From assembly GCF_020176715.1 (NCBI RefSeq), contig NZ_JAIVMF010000002.1, forward strand, positions 310,001-374,000: a stretch of 64,000 nt of DNA, read 5' to 3'. The notes below the pieces were generated by a model. It was not told where the DNA came from. It did not search any database and saw only the letters and a program-made list of their open reading frames with translations. Below, one piece after another: positions 53,612-62,258 of this stretch. Position numbers and translations under genes: made by a program. Origin of the DNA: Stappia stellulata (GTDB lineage: Bacteria; Pseudomonadota; Alphaproteobacteria; Rhizobiales; Stappiaceae). Within the stretch, counting starts at the first letter, position 1, and every line of letters begins with the position of its first letter.

Positions 53612-54072
53612 GCGCGCCGAAAACTGCCGCGGGGCTCGATCCGACTGCACTTGCCCGCGCCTGCGCCGATGCGATGTGGGCCGACGACAAGGCCAGCCGG
53701 GGGCTTGGCATGGAGATCGTCGAGGTCGGTCCGGGGCGCGCGGTGATCGCCATGACCGTGCGCGAGGAAATGGTCAACGGCCACGGCATCTGCCACGGCG
53801 GCTTCGTCTTCACGCTGGCGGACAGCGCCTTTGCCTTTGCCTGCAACAGCCACAACCAGTCAACGGTCGCCAGCCATTGCGCGGTCACCTTCCTGCGGCC
53901 GGGCAGGCTCGGCGAGCGGTTGACCGCCACCGCGCACGAACGCTGGCGCGAGGGCCGCTCCGGCATCACCGACGTGACGGTGACCAATGCCGAGGGCGAG
54001 ACCGTCGCGGAGTTTCGCGGCAATTCGCGCACCATTCGCGGCACGCTCATTCCGGAAACGGACGCGAGCTGA
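53608..54072 (+). CDS. paaI: Phenylacetyl-CoA pathway thioesterase PaaI
   Basis: 154-residue hotdog-fold thioesterase. VNGHGICHGGFVFTLADSAFAFACNSH is the signature, with the catalytic Asp in LADS and the HGG loop. PaaI hydrolyses ring-hydroxylated or dead-end acyl-CoAs and frees trapped CoA. ATG overlaps the paaG stop (ATGA). paaK follows after 96 bp. Confidence 0.93.
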   Translation: MSAPKTAAGLDPTALARACADAMWADDKASRGLGMEIVEVGPGRAVIAMTVREEMVNGHGICHGGFVFTLADSAFAFACNSHNQSTVASHCAVTFLRPGRLGERLTATAHERWREGRSGITDVTVTNAEGETVAEFRGNSRTIRGTLIPETDAS

Positions 54073-54168
54073 CCGTAACCGGCGCGGCGGGGGGAGGTTC
54101 CCGTCGCGCGTGTTTCCGGCCGCAAACGGCCCTTTAGAAGATCAAGATAGACCTGTCGGGAGGATCCC

Positions 54169-55482
54169 ATGCACGACCTGTCGCCCAAGCCCGGCGATCT
54201 CGAGCCCATCGAGACCGCGTCCCGGGACGAGATTTCCGCGCTCCAGCTTGAGCGCCTCAAGTGGTCGCTGCGCCACGCCTATGAGAACGTGGCGCATTAC
54301 CGTGAAAGCTTCGACGCGGCGGGAGCCCATCCCGACGACCTGAAGACGCTCGCGGATCTCGCGAAATTTCCCTTCACCGCCAAGCAGACGCTGCGCGACA
54401 ACTACCCCTTTGGACTGTTTGCCGTGCCGCGCGAGGAGGTGGTGCGGGTGCATGCCTCCTCCGGCACCACCGGCAAGCCGACTGTGGTCGGCTACACGCG
54501 AAACGACATCAAGACCTGGTCGAGCGTCGTCGCGCGCTCGCTGCGCGCAGCCGGGGCGCGCAAGGGCATGATCTGCCACGTCGCCTATGGCTACGGCCTC
54601 TTCACCGGCGGGCTCGGCGCGCATTACGGCGCCGAAGAGCTCGGCATGACCGTGGTGCCGATTTCCGGCGGCATGACCGAGCGCCAGGTGACGCTGATCG
54701 AGGACTTCAAGCCCGACGTCATCATGGTGACGCCGTCCTACATGCTGGCGATCCTGGACGAATACAAGGCGCGCGGCATCGACCCGCGCTCGTCGTCGCT
54801 GAAGCTCGGCGTCTTCGGCGCGGAGCCCTGGACCAACGCCATGCGCAAGGAGATCGAGGAGGCCTTCGACATGCATGCCGTCGACATCTACGGCCTGTCG
54901 GAGGTGATGGGGCCGGGGGTCGCCAACGAATGCGTGGAGACCAAGGACGGGCTGCACATCTGGGAGGACCATTTCTATCCCGAGATCATCGACCCGGAGA
55001 CCGGCGAGGTGCTTCCCGACGGCGAGGTCGGCGAACTGGTCTTCACCTCGCTGACCAAGGAGGCGATGCCGGTGATCCGCTACCGCACCCGCGACCTGAC
55101 GCGGCTGCTGCCCGGCACGGCGCGCTCGATGCGGCGCATGGAAAAGGTGACGGGCCGTTCCGACGACATGATGATCGTGCGCGGTGTCAACGTGTTTCCG
55201 ACCCAGATCGAGGAGCAGCTGTTTCGCGTCGAGGGCCTGTCGCCGCACTATCAGGTGGAATTGACACGCACCGGCCGGATGGACGAAATGACCGTCCACG
55301 TCGAAGCGCTTGCCTCCCATGCCGATGATGCGCACCGGGCGTCCGCCGCAGCGGAGCTGCGCGCCCACCTGAAGAACGTGATCGGGGTCAGCGCGCGCAT
55401 CCATGTCGCCGACCCGGACGCGCTCGAGCGCTCCATGGGCAAGGCGAAGCGCGTGATCGACAACAGGCCGAAGGAGGCTTGA
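54169..55482 (+). CDS. paaK: Phenylacetate-CoA ligase
   Basis: 437 residues, the standard length. HASSGTTGKPTVVGYT is the ATP-binding P-loop-like motif of adenylate-forming enzymes; YGLSEVMGPGVANE and YRTRDLTRLLPG are the A5 and A8-type motifs; the C-terminus has GRSDDMMIVRGVNVFP and the Lys near KAKRVID. It activates phenylacetate with ATP and CoA, the first committed step. GGGAGG precedes the ATG. It is in line with paaGI and paaR. Confidence 0.96.
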   Translation: MHDLSPKPGDLEPIETASRDEISALQLERLKWSLRHAYENVAHYRESFDAAGAHPDDLKTLADLAKFPFTAKQTLRDNYPFGLFAVPREEVVRVHASSGTTGKPTVVGYTRNDIKTWSSVVARSLRAAGARKGMICHVAYGYGLFTGGLGAHYGAEELGMTVVPISGGMTERQVTLIEDFKPDVIMVTPSYMLAILDEYKARGIDPRSSSLKLGVFGAEPWTNAMRKEIEEAFDMHAVDIYGLSEVMGPGVANECVETKDGLHIWEDHFYPEIIDPETGEVLPDGEVGELVFTSLTKEAMPVIRYRTRDLTRLLPGTARSMRRMEKVTGRSDDMMIVRGVNVFPTQIEEQLFRVEGLSPHYQVELTRTGRMDEMTVHVEALASHADDAHRASAAAELRAHLKNVIGVSARIHVADPDALERSMGKAKRVIDNRPKEA

Positions 55483-55558
55483 GGCACCGCGCGCCGAGGG
55501 GCGTGTAAATTCGGCGCGGCGGCGGAGGACCGTCGTCGCGCAAGCAACGGAGAGCGAT

Positions 55559-56158
55559 ATGGCGCGGCCGCGCGCGGACGATTACGACGACAAGCGCAAG
55601 GCGATCCTCAAGACCTCGGCGGCGCTGTTTGCCGAGCACGGCTACGACCGCGCCTCGATGAACCAGATCGCCAAGGGGTGCGGCGTCTCCAAGGCGCTCG
55701 TCTATCACTATTACGACAACAAGGACGCGCTGCTCTTCGACATCATCCGCGACCATCTGGATGAACTGATCGCGGCGGTCGAGGAGGCGGCGCCGGAGAC
55801 CGCCTCCGGCGAGGCGCGGCTTCTGGCCTATGTCGGCGCGCTGCTCGACGCCTATCGCGACGCCAATGCGGAACACAAGATCCAGATCAACGAGATGAAG
55901 CGGCTGCCGGCGGAGCAGCAGGAAGACCTGAAGGAGCGCGAACGCGCGCTGGTCAAGCTCTTCGCCGGCGCGCTGACCGAGGCCGTGCCGGAACTCGGCA
56001 ACGGGTCCCACCTCCTGAAACCCGTGACCATGAGCCTCTTCGGCATGGTCAACTGGCACTATCTGTGGTTCCGCGAGGGCGGGCCGGTCAGCCGCGAGGA
56101 CTACGCCGGGATCGCGACACGACTCATTCTCGACGGCGCGCGCAGCCTCGCGACCTGA
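55559..56158 (+). CDS. paaR: TetR-family regulator of phenylacetate genes, PaaR-like
   Basis: 199 residues. The N-terminal TetR helix-turn-helix runs from KRKAILKTSAALFAEHGYDRASMNQIA to KGCGVSKALVYHYYDNKDALL, and the C-terminal ligand/dimer domain includes NEMKRLPAEQQEDLKERERALV. PaaR-type TetR repressors sense phenylacetyl-CoA and control paa genes in several Proteobacteria. It lies 76 bp after paaK. The palindrome near 52.65 kb is a likely target. Family membership is certain, the paa role is from context. Confidence 0.85.
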   Translation: MARPRADDYDDKRKAILKTSAALFAEHGYDRASMNQIAKGCGVSKALVYHYYDNKDALLFDIIRDHLDELIAAVEEAAPETASGEARLLAYVGALLDAYRDANAEHKIQINEMKRLPAEQQEDLKERERALVKLFAGALTEAVPELGNGSHLLKPVTMSLFGMVNWHYLWFREGGPVSREDYAGIATRLILDGARSLAT

Positions 56159-56373
56159 GGGTCACCTAGCGTTTTTCGCAATTGTAATCCGAAAATCAGC
56201 GACCTATGATTGCGGCGTCTGGTCGCGCCGCCCGGGGCGGTTGTGCCGCGCGCCGCGCCCGCCGTGGCGTCGGCAGGCTGTCTCTCAACCAAGGTCATTG
56301 GCCTCGTCGCCGGGGCAGCGCCGGACGTCGCCGCAGTCTCCAACCGTGAGCGGCGGGATCGCAAGGGGCGTTC

Positions 56374-56946
56374 ATGCTGACACGACGGCATCTGATGGGA
56401 ACCTTCGCGCTTGCCGCCACCACGCTCGCCGCGTCGGTCGCGGTCCGTCCCACCAGCGCCAGAGCCGTTCCGGATCTCGAACCCGTCCTGTCCGGCCGTT
56501 TCGCCGAGGACCGCGCGCTGTTTCTGCGCATGCGGGGCCTTTCGGGGACGCTGATCGACCTTCGCACCGGCTACATCGGACCGTTCGGCTACGAGCGCGG
56601 GGCCTGGCGGCGGCGCGCGCTCGATTCCTGGCGGCAGGCCTATGGGGAGACGCCCGACGCGGGCTTCGCGGCCGCGCGGCACGAGGTTCCCGCGTTCCTG
56701 GAGCGCGCCGACGGCGGCTGGTTCGCCGATGCCGCGTCGCAGACCGTCGAGCGTACGGCGGCGCGCTTTGCCGACTGGACGACCCGGATCGGCATCCGCG
56801 AGGACAGCCGGCTCTATGAGGACATGATCCTTGCCCAGGGCGCCATGGCGCTGCTCCTGTCGATGCGCACGCCCGAGGCGCGCGCCGCCCGCTCGCTCGC
56901 CGTCTTCGACGGACTGACCTGGGTCTGGCCGTTCTGCGGCGGGTGA
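56374..56946 (+). CDS. Tat-exported hypothetical protein
   Basis: 190 residues. The N-terminus MLTRRHLMGTFALAATTLAA is a classical twin-arginine signal, with cleavage after TSARA (about residue 31). The mature part is helix-rich and contains several Trp (GAWRRRALDSWRQAYGE; GGWFADAASQTVERTAARFADW) but no motif I recognise. Tat export suggests that it folds or binds a cofactor in the cytoplasm. Upstream 215 bp are non-coding. It is separated by 143 bp from the next gene. Confidence 0.7.
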   Translation: MLTRRHLMGTFALAATTLAASVAVRPTSARAVPDLEPVLSGRFAEDRALFLRMRGLSGTLIDLRTGYIGPFGYERGAWRRRALDSWRQAYGETPDAGFAAARHEVPAFLERADGGWFADAASQTVERTAARFADWTTRIGIREDSRLYEDMILAQGAMALLLSMRTPEARAARSLAVFDGLTWVWPFCGG

Positions 56947-57089
56947 CGTCGCGGCCTGGCCGGCCGCGGCCGACGCGGGAGGCGGCCTCTGGACCCGGCC
57001 GGGACGGGCCGTCATGATCGCGGCCGCCGGGACGGGCGAATCGCCCTCCTCAGGCCCGCGCATCGGACATCGTCAGGGGGACCCACACC

Positions 57090-58079
57090 ATGCTGCAACT
57101 CGACCCGCAAGCCACAAGGGACGCGCTCGACTGGCGGGACCTGATCGAGGCGCTGAGGGCGATGTTTCGCGACGGCTGCGAGATGCCGGTGCGCCATCAC
57201 CACGATTTCGAGGTGCCGGGCGAGACCAGCGGCACGCTGCTCCTGATGCCGGCCTGGGTGCCGGGACGCTATCTCGGCGTCAAGCTTGCGACCGTCGTTC
57301 CCGGCAACAGCGACCGCGGCCTGCCGGCGGTGATGGCCAGCTACATGCTGTCAGATGCAAAGACCGGCGAATTGCGCGCCCTCGTCGACGGCGGCGAGCT
57401 GACCGCGCGGCGCACGGCGGCGGCCTCCGCGCTTGCGGCCGATTATCTCGCCCGCGACGACGCGCGCCATCTCGTCATCGTCGGAACCGGCCGGCTGTCG
57501 GTCAATCTGGCGGCGGCCCACGCCACCGTGCGGCCGCTGTCGCGCATCACCGTGTGGGGCCGCAATCCGGAGAAGGCGGAAAGCGTCGCCGCCGAGATCT
57601 CTGAGACGGTCGGAATTTTTGCGACGGCGACCGAAGACCTGGAAGGGGCGGTCGGCTCGGCCGACATCGTCTCCGCCGCGACCCTGTCCGAGACGCCGCT
57701 GATCCTGGGCGACTGGTTGCCGAAGGGCTGCCACGTCGATCTCGTCGGCGCGTTCAAGCCGACGATGCGCGAGAGCGACGACGCGGCCGTGTCGCGGGCG
57801 CGGGTCTTTGTCGACACGCGCGCCGGAGCGCTCAAGGAAGGCGGCGACATCGTCCAGGCGTTGCAGTCGGGCGTGCTCACCGAGGAGGCCGTCGAGGGCG
57901 ATCTCTTCGACCTGACCCGCGACGTCAAGGCGGTGCTGCGCGATCCGGACGACATCACGCTGTTCAAGTCTGTCGGCGCGGCGCTTGAGGATCTCGCCGG
58001 GGCGATCCTGGCCTATGAAACCGCCTCCGAGCAGGCGGGGTCGACCTCCGCGTCCGGGCGCAAGCTCCCGCTGATGTAA
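57090..58079 (+). CDS. Ornithine cyclodeaminase / mu-crystallin family protein
   Basis: 329 residues. A two-domain NAD(P)-dependent fold: the N-terminal substrate domain has LGVKLATVVPGNSDRGLPAV (active-site Lys) and ALVDGGELTARRTAAASALAA (Arg-rich helix), and the Rossmann domain has LVIVGTGRLSVNLAAAHA and later DLVGAFKPTMRE. Family activities include ornithine cyclodeaminase, L-alanine dehydrogenase and pyrroline-2-carboxylate reductase. The fingerprint GxGxxS replaces the more usual GxGxQA. Substrate is unresolved; the neighbouring polyamine-type transporter makes an amino acid or imine plausible. Confidence 0.88.
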   Translation: MLQLDPQATRDALDWRDLIEALRAMFRDGCEMPVRHHHDFEVPGETSGTLLLMPAWVPGRYLGVKLATVVPGNSDRGLPAVMASYMLSDAKTGELRALVDGGELTARRTAAASALAADYLARDDARHLVIVGTGRLSVNLAAAHATVRPLSRITVWGRNPEKAESVAAEISETVGIFATATEDLEGAVGSADIVSAATLSETPLILGDWLPKGCHVDLVGAFKPTMRESDDAAVSRARVFVDTRAGALKEGGDIVQALQSGVLTEEAVEGDLFDLTRDVKAVLRDPDDITLFKSVGAALEDLAGAILAYETASEQAGSTSASGRKLPLM

Positions 58080-58288
58080 GGACACGCGGGCGGGGACAAG
58101 AGACCGGGACAGGATTCGGTTCCGAGCCGGGATATTCCCGCCTGCGGGTCGCGCCGCGCAGCGCGCCCTGCGCGCGCGATTTCCGTCAATTCGACTTGTT
58201 TTTCGATCAAGTTTCGCAATTTTCGGCACAGAATTTGCCGATATTGTCTTTGCCCCGATCTTGCCGCAATCGGGGCGCGCGACAGCGC

Positions 58289-59257
58289 TCAGATGTAGGT
58301 CCGGGCCTCGATCGGGGTGGCCTCGATGCGGCGGAGCAGCTCGTCAAGCAGGGCGGTCTCGGCCCGGTTCATCGCCGCCTTCGGGTTCCACACCACATGC
58401 ACGTCGATGGCCGGCATGTCGTCATAGGGCGGCAGTTGCCACAAGAGCCCGTCCTCGATGTCGCGGCGCACGACATGCACCGGCAGCGGCCCGATGCCGA
58501 GGCCGGCGATGATCATCCGCCGTACCTCTTCCAGATGGGCGGAGGTGCCGACGATGCGATCCTCCAGCCGGGCATCGGCGCGCATCAGGGTGACGGGGCG
58601 CAGCGCGTCGCTCATCCGGTCGGTGACGAAACTGACCGAGGAATGGCCGCCGAGATCCGCCTTGGTCAGGCCGGTGCGGCCGAACAGCGGATGGCCGGGA
58701 CCGCAGAACAGTCCGAAGAACTCGCGGTAAAGCCGCCGGTACTCGAGCCGCGGGCTCTTGTCGTGCACCAGACAGACGCCGAGCGAGGCGCGGCGTGCCA
58801 TGACGGCGGCCAGTCCCTCCTTGCTGGCGGAAATGTCGATGGAGAGCGTCGCATGCGGGTGGGCGGTGTGAAACGCCGTCAGCGCCTCGTCGAAGACGGG
58901 GCAGACCACATGGCTCGCCATGGCGATGCGCACATGGCCGCGCACCTCGTTGGCGACCTCGCGCATCAAGGTGCCGAGCCTGAGCACCGCGCCGTGAATG
59001 TCGACCACCTCGCCCTGCAGCAGCTTGCCGGCCGCCGTCAGCCGGAAGCTTCCGGGCGAACGGTCAATCAGCCGCTTGCCGAGTTGCTCCTCCAGGCGCT
59101 TCAGGGCGGAGGAAACGGTCGGCTGCTTGAGGCCGAGGCGGTCGGCCGCCTCGGTGACGCTGGCGGATTCCGACAGGACGAGGAAGGTGCGCAGCAGGTT
59201 CCAGTCGAGATTGCGGGCGAGACGTTCGGGCGGCTGGTCGGTGGAGCGGGCGATCAT
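58289..59257 (-). CDS. LysR-family transcriptional regulator
   Basis: 322 residues. The winged HTH is NLLRTFLVLSESASVTEAADRLGLKQPTVSSALKRLEEQLG, followed by the linker helix and a two-lobed effector-binding domain (VRGHVRIAMASHVVCPVF). Divergent from the polyamine-type ABC operon with a 97-bp gap, the classic LysR arrangement, so that operon and the aminotransferase are the likely targets. Start ATG 59257. Confidence 0.92.
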   Translation of the reverse strand: MIARSTDQPPERLARNLDWNLLRTFLVLSESASVTEAADRLGLKQPTVSSALKRLEEQLGKRLIDRSPGSFRLTAAGKLLQGEVVDIHGAVLRLGTLMREVANEVRGHVRIAMASHVVCPVFDEALTAFHTAHPHATLSIDISASKEGLAAVMARRASLGVCLVHDKSPRLEYRRLYREFFGLFCGPGHPLFGRTGLTKADLGGHSSVSFVTDRMSDALRPVTLMRADARLEDRIVGTSAHLEEVRRMIIAGLGIGPLPVHVVRRDIEDGLLWQLPPYDDMPAIDVHVVWNPKAAMNRAETALLDELLRRIEATPIEARTYI

Positions 59258-59275
59258 AGGCTGTGTCTATTTCCA

Positions 59276-59290
59276 AGATAGCGATTATCT
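59276..59290. promoter_or_regulatory. Inverted repeat AGATA-N5-TATCT, candidate LysR site
   Basis: AGATAGCGATTATCT is a perfect 5-bp inverted repeat with a 15-bp span, close to the T-N11-A format, lying 18 bp upstream of the lysR start and 64 bp before the permease gene. A further GATAG occurs at 59302-59307. Confidence 0.5.
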
Positions 59291-59354
59291 ATTTGAACAA
59301 TGATAGAGGCGGTGCCACCCTCCGCGCAACACACAGGGAGAGGGGAATCCGCTC

Positions 59355-60221
59355 ATGACGGTTGAAGCGCGGGAGGCGCGGCAACCCTATCTGCTGCTCA
59401 GTCCCGCAATGGTCGCGGTGATGCTGCTGCTTCTGGTGCCGCTCGCTTTCATCGTCGTCTATTCGTTCTGGCTGCGCACGGCGACCGGTGCGGACCAGGC
59501 CGGCTTCTTTCTCGACAACTGGCGCGAGGCGCTGTCCGACGCCTTCTATCGCGACATTCTGCTCAACACGCTGAAGATCGCCGCGATCACCACGCTGGTC
59601 TGCGCCGTCATGGGCTATCCGGCCGCCTATGTGATCGCCCGTTCGCGCGGCAACAAGGCGGTGCTGCTGCTCCTGCTGATGCTGCCGTTCTGGATCAGCT
59701 ACATCATCCGCACCATGTCCTGGATCAACATTCTGGGCGCCTCGGGGGCGATCAACTCGGCGCTGATGTGGCTCGGCATTACCGACGCGCCGATCCAGAT
59801 GCTCTACAACGAGGCGAGCGTGATCCTGGGCCTGGTGCACTTCCTGCTGCCCTTCATGATCCTCAACATCTACGTCAGCCTCGACGGCATCGACACGACG
59901 CTGGAGGACGCGGCCTGCTCGCTCGGCGCGACGCGCTGGCGCACCTTTCTCGAGGTGACGCTGCCGCTGTCGCTGCCCGGCCTTGCCGCCGGCGGGCTGC
60001 TCGCCTTCGTGCTGGGGGCGGGCACCTACATCACGCCGATCGTGCTCGGCGGACCCACGGACGCCATGTTCGCCAATCTGGTGTTCGAGGCGATCATCAC
60101 CCAGCTCAACTGGCCGCTCGGCTCGGCGCTCTCCTTGATGCTGCTCGCCGTGCTCGGCGCGCTGGTGCTGCTCTACAACCACTTCCTCGGCATGGGGCAA
60201 CTGATGAAGGGGCTTGGCTGA
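59355..60221 (+). CDS. Spermidine/putrescine-type ABC permease (PotB-like)
   Basis: 288-residue permease with about six helices. The EAA loop is TTLEDAACSLGATRWRTFLEVTLPLSLPG, and GAGTYITPIVLGGPTDAMFANLV is typical of PotB/PotH. Start ATG 59355 with GGGGAAT upstream; its stop overlaps the next permease. Family transports spermidine, putrescine or other amines, sometimes amino-acid derivatives. Confidence 0.92.
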   Translation: MTVEAREARQPYLLLSPAMVAVMLLLLVPLAFIVVYSFWLRTATGADQAGFFLDNWREALSDAFYRDILLNTLKIAAITTLVCAVMGYPAAYVIARSRGNKAVLLLLLMLPFWISYIIRTMSWINILGASGAINSALMWLGITDAPIQMLYNEASVILGLVHFLLPFMILNIYVSLDGIDTTLEDAACSLGATRWRTFLEVTLPLSLPGLAAGGLLAFVLGAGTYITPIVLGGPTDAMFANLVFEAIITQLNWPLGSALSLMLLAVLGALVLLYNHFLGMGQLMKGLG

Positions 60222-61006
60222 TGGGGTGGCACCTGCTGCGCGGATGGACGGTTCTGGTCTATCTCTTCATGTTCCTGCCGATCCTGGTGGTCGTGCTGTT
60301 GAGCTTCAACGCCAGCCAGTTCGGCAGTTTCCCGATGACCGGCCTGTCGTTTCGCTGGTTCATCGAGCTGGCGGAAAACGAGGCGATCCTGCGCGCCTTC
60401 CGCACCTCCATCGTGCTCGGGCTGCTGACCTCGGTGATCTCGACGACCATCGGCGTTCTCGCGAGCCTTGCGCTGGTGCGCTACAACGTGCCGGCGCGCA
60501 ACGCGATCTCGACGCTGCTGATCGCGCCGATCCTGGTGCCGGAGGTCGTGCTGGCCGTGGCGCTGCTGCTCTTCCTCAACGCGCTGTCGGTCAACAAGAG
60601 CTTCGGCCTGCTGCTCGCCGGCCATGTCATCTTCACGCTGCCCTTCGTCATCCTGGTCGTGCAGGCGCGCCTCGTCGGCATCCGCCGGGATGTGGAGGAG
60701 GCGGCCATGAGCCTGGGCGCGAGCCCGGTGCAGACCTTCTTCCAGGTGACGCTGCCGCTGCTCGCGCCGGCCGTCTTTGCCGGCATGCTGTTCGCCTTCA
60801 CGATCAGCTTCGACGACATCACCGGCACGCTGTTCTGGAAGCCGGGCGGCGTCGAGACCGTCCCCACCCAGATCTTCGCCATGCTGCGCAACTCGATCTC
60901 TCCGGAGATCAACGCGCTCGGCACGGTGATGATTTTCCTGACCGCCGGGTTGCCGCTTGTCGGCATTGCCATCGCCCGGCGGCTGGCGCTCAAGCGCGGC
61001 GGCTAG
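60221..61006 (+). CDS. Spermidine/putrescine-type ABC permease (PotC-like)
   Basis: 261-residue permease. The EAA loop is DVEEAAMSLGASPVQTFFQVTLPLLAPA, followed by GMLFAFTISFDDITGTLFWKPGG typical of PotC/PotI. ATG overlaps the previous stop (TGATG). It pairs with the PotB-like protein to form the channel. Confidence 0.92.
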   Translation: MGWHLLRGWTVLVYLFMFLPILVVVLLSFNASQFGSFPMTGLSFRWFIELAENEAILRAFRTSIVLGLLTSVISTTIGVLASLALVRYNVPARNAISTLLIAPILVPEVVLAVALLLFLNALSVNKSFGLLLAGHVIFTLPFVILVVQARLVGIRRDVEEAAMSLGASPVQTFFQVTLPLLAPAVFAGMLFAFTISFDDITGTLFWKPGGVETVPTQIFAMLRNSISPEINALGTVMIFLTAGLPLVGIAIARRLALKRGG

Positions 61007-61052
61007 AACCGCGCTGGCACCTCAAGACCTGCACTCCAGAGAGGACTTTGTT

Positions 61053-62192
61053 ATGGACAATACAAAACGTTACGAGCGGTTGCGCGAACGCTACATGAAC
61101 GGCGGCATCGACCGTCGCAGCTTTCTCGGACTTATCGGCGCGGCCGGCCTTGCCTATGGCGTGCAGACGCCGTTCGCGCGCGGTGCGCTGGCGGCCGCCG
61201 AGCAGGTGCGCTTCGACGGCTGGGGCGGCGTGGTCTCCGAGGCCTTCCGCAAGCACGCCTTCGATCCCTACACCGAAAAGACCGGCATCACCGTCGTTGA
61301 CGGCACCTTCGGCGGCGGCGATGAGTATCTGTCCCGGGTCAAGGCGAGCCAGCCGGGCGAATACAACATCGCCCATCTGTCGGGCGTGTTCGACTACGCG
61401 CGCTACCACAATCTCGGCCTGTCTTCGACGCTGAACGAAGACAACATTCCGAACCTGAAATATGTGATCCCCAAGCTGACCGACGTGTTCCGCAAGGTGA
61501 CCGGGGGAACGCTCTCCTGCGTTCCTTATGACTATGGCACCACCGGAATTGCCTACAATCGCAAGCATATCTCCGACGAGGAGATGAAGGAGAAGGGCGC
61601 CAACATCCTTCTCGACGAGCGCTTCAAGGGCAAGATCGCCGGCTGGAGCGACTGGCGCACGCGCATCTGGTACGCCTCGCTGCAGACCGGCCAGGACCCG
61701 AACGGCGCGACCGACATGGATGCGATCTGGGAGGCGGTGCGCACCCATCGCGACCTGCTCCTGAAATACTGGAGTTCCGGTGCGGAGTTGATGAGCCTTC
61801 TGGCGGAAGAGGAAATCTATGTGACCGAGGCCTGGTCGGGCCGCGTCTACGCGCTGCAGGAGCAGGGCCACGACATCGGCTACATGGATCCGCCCAATGG
61901 CTTCGGCTGGCAGGAATGCCTCTTCGTGATGAAGGGCTCGCCGATGGAGCCTTGCGAGGAACTGCTGAACTTCATGCTGGCGCCGGAGACCTCCATTGCG
62001 GTCGCCGAGGGACAGAACTATCCGCCGGCTCTCGATCCGACCAAGGTCGACCTCGGCAAGAAGATCCCGACGCTTCCGGCCTTCGACCCGACCGGCAAGC
62101 TCGACGGGCTGACCTTCGCCGATCCGGCCTATTGGAACGGCAACGAGCAGGAGTGGTCGAAGCTCTTCGGCCGCATCCAGAAGGGCTACTGA
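61053..62192 (+). CDS. Spermidine/putrescine-type ABC substrate-binding protein, Tat signal
   Basis: 379 residues. The leader contains DRRSFLGLIGAAGLAYG, a twin-arginine motif, with cleavage near ALAA. The mature protein is a PotD/PotF-type binding protein (VRFDGWGGVVSEAFRKHAFDPY; YDYGTTGIAYNRKH; FGWQECLFVMKGSP). Gene order is B-C-D-A, with D placed before the ATPase. ATG 61053 has AGAGAGG upstream. A GC-rich hairpin follows the stop. Confidence 0.92.
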   Translation: MDNTKRYERLRERYMNGGIDRRSFLGLIGAAGLAYGVQTPFARGALAAAEQVRFDGWGGVVSEAFRKHAFDPYTEKTGITVVDGTFGGGDEYLSRVKASQPGEYNIAHLSGVFDYARYHNLGLSSTLNEDNIPNLKYVIPKLTDVFRKVTGGTLSCVPYDYGTTGIAYNRKHISDEEMKEKGANILLDERFKGKIAGWSDWRTRIWYASLQTGQDPNGATDMDAIWEAVRTHRDLLLKYWSSGAELMSLLAEEEIYVTEAWSGRVYALQEQGHDIGYMDPPNGFGWQECLFVMKGSPMEPCEELLNFMLAPETSIAVAEGQNYPPALDPTKVDLGKKIPTLPAFDPTGKLDGLTFADPAYWNGNEQEWSKLFGRIQKGY

Positions 62193-62200
62193 GCCTGAGC

Positions 62201-62225
62201 GGCGCTGGCGGGACCCGCCGGCGCC
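62201..62225 (+). terminator. Hairpin after the binding-protein gene of the Pot-type operon
   Basis: GGCGCTGGCGG and CCGCCGGCGCC pair through 11 bp (one U-G wobble in RNA) around GAC, beginning 8 nt after the stop. No T-run follows; intra-operonic, before the ATPase gene. Confidence 0.6.
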
Positions 62226-62258
62226 GCCACCTTCCCGACCCTTGAACGGAGTGAGCCC

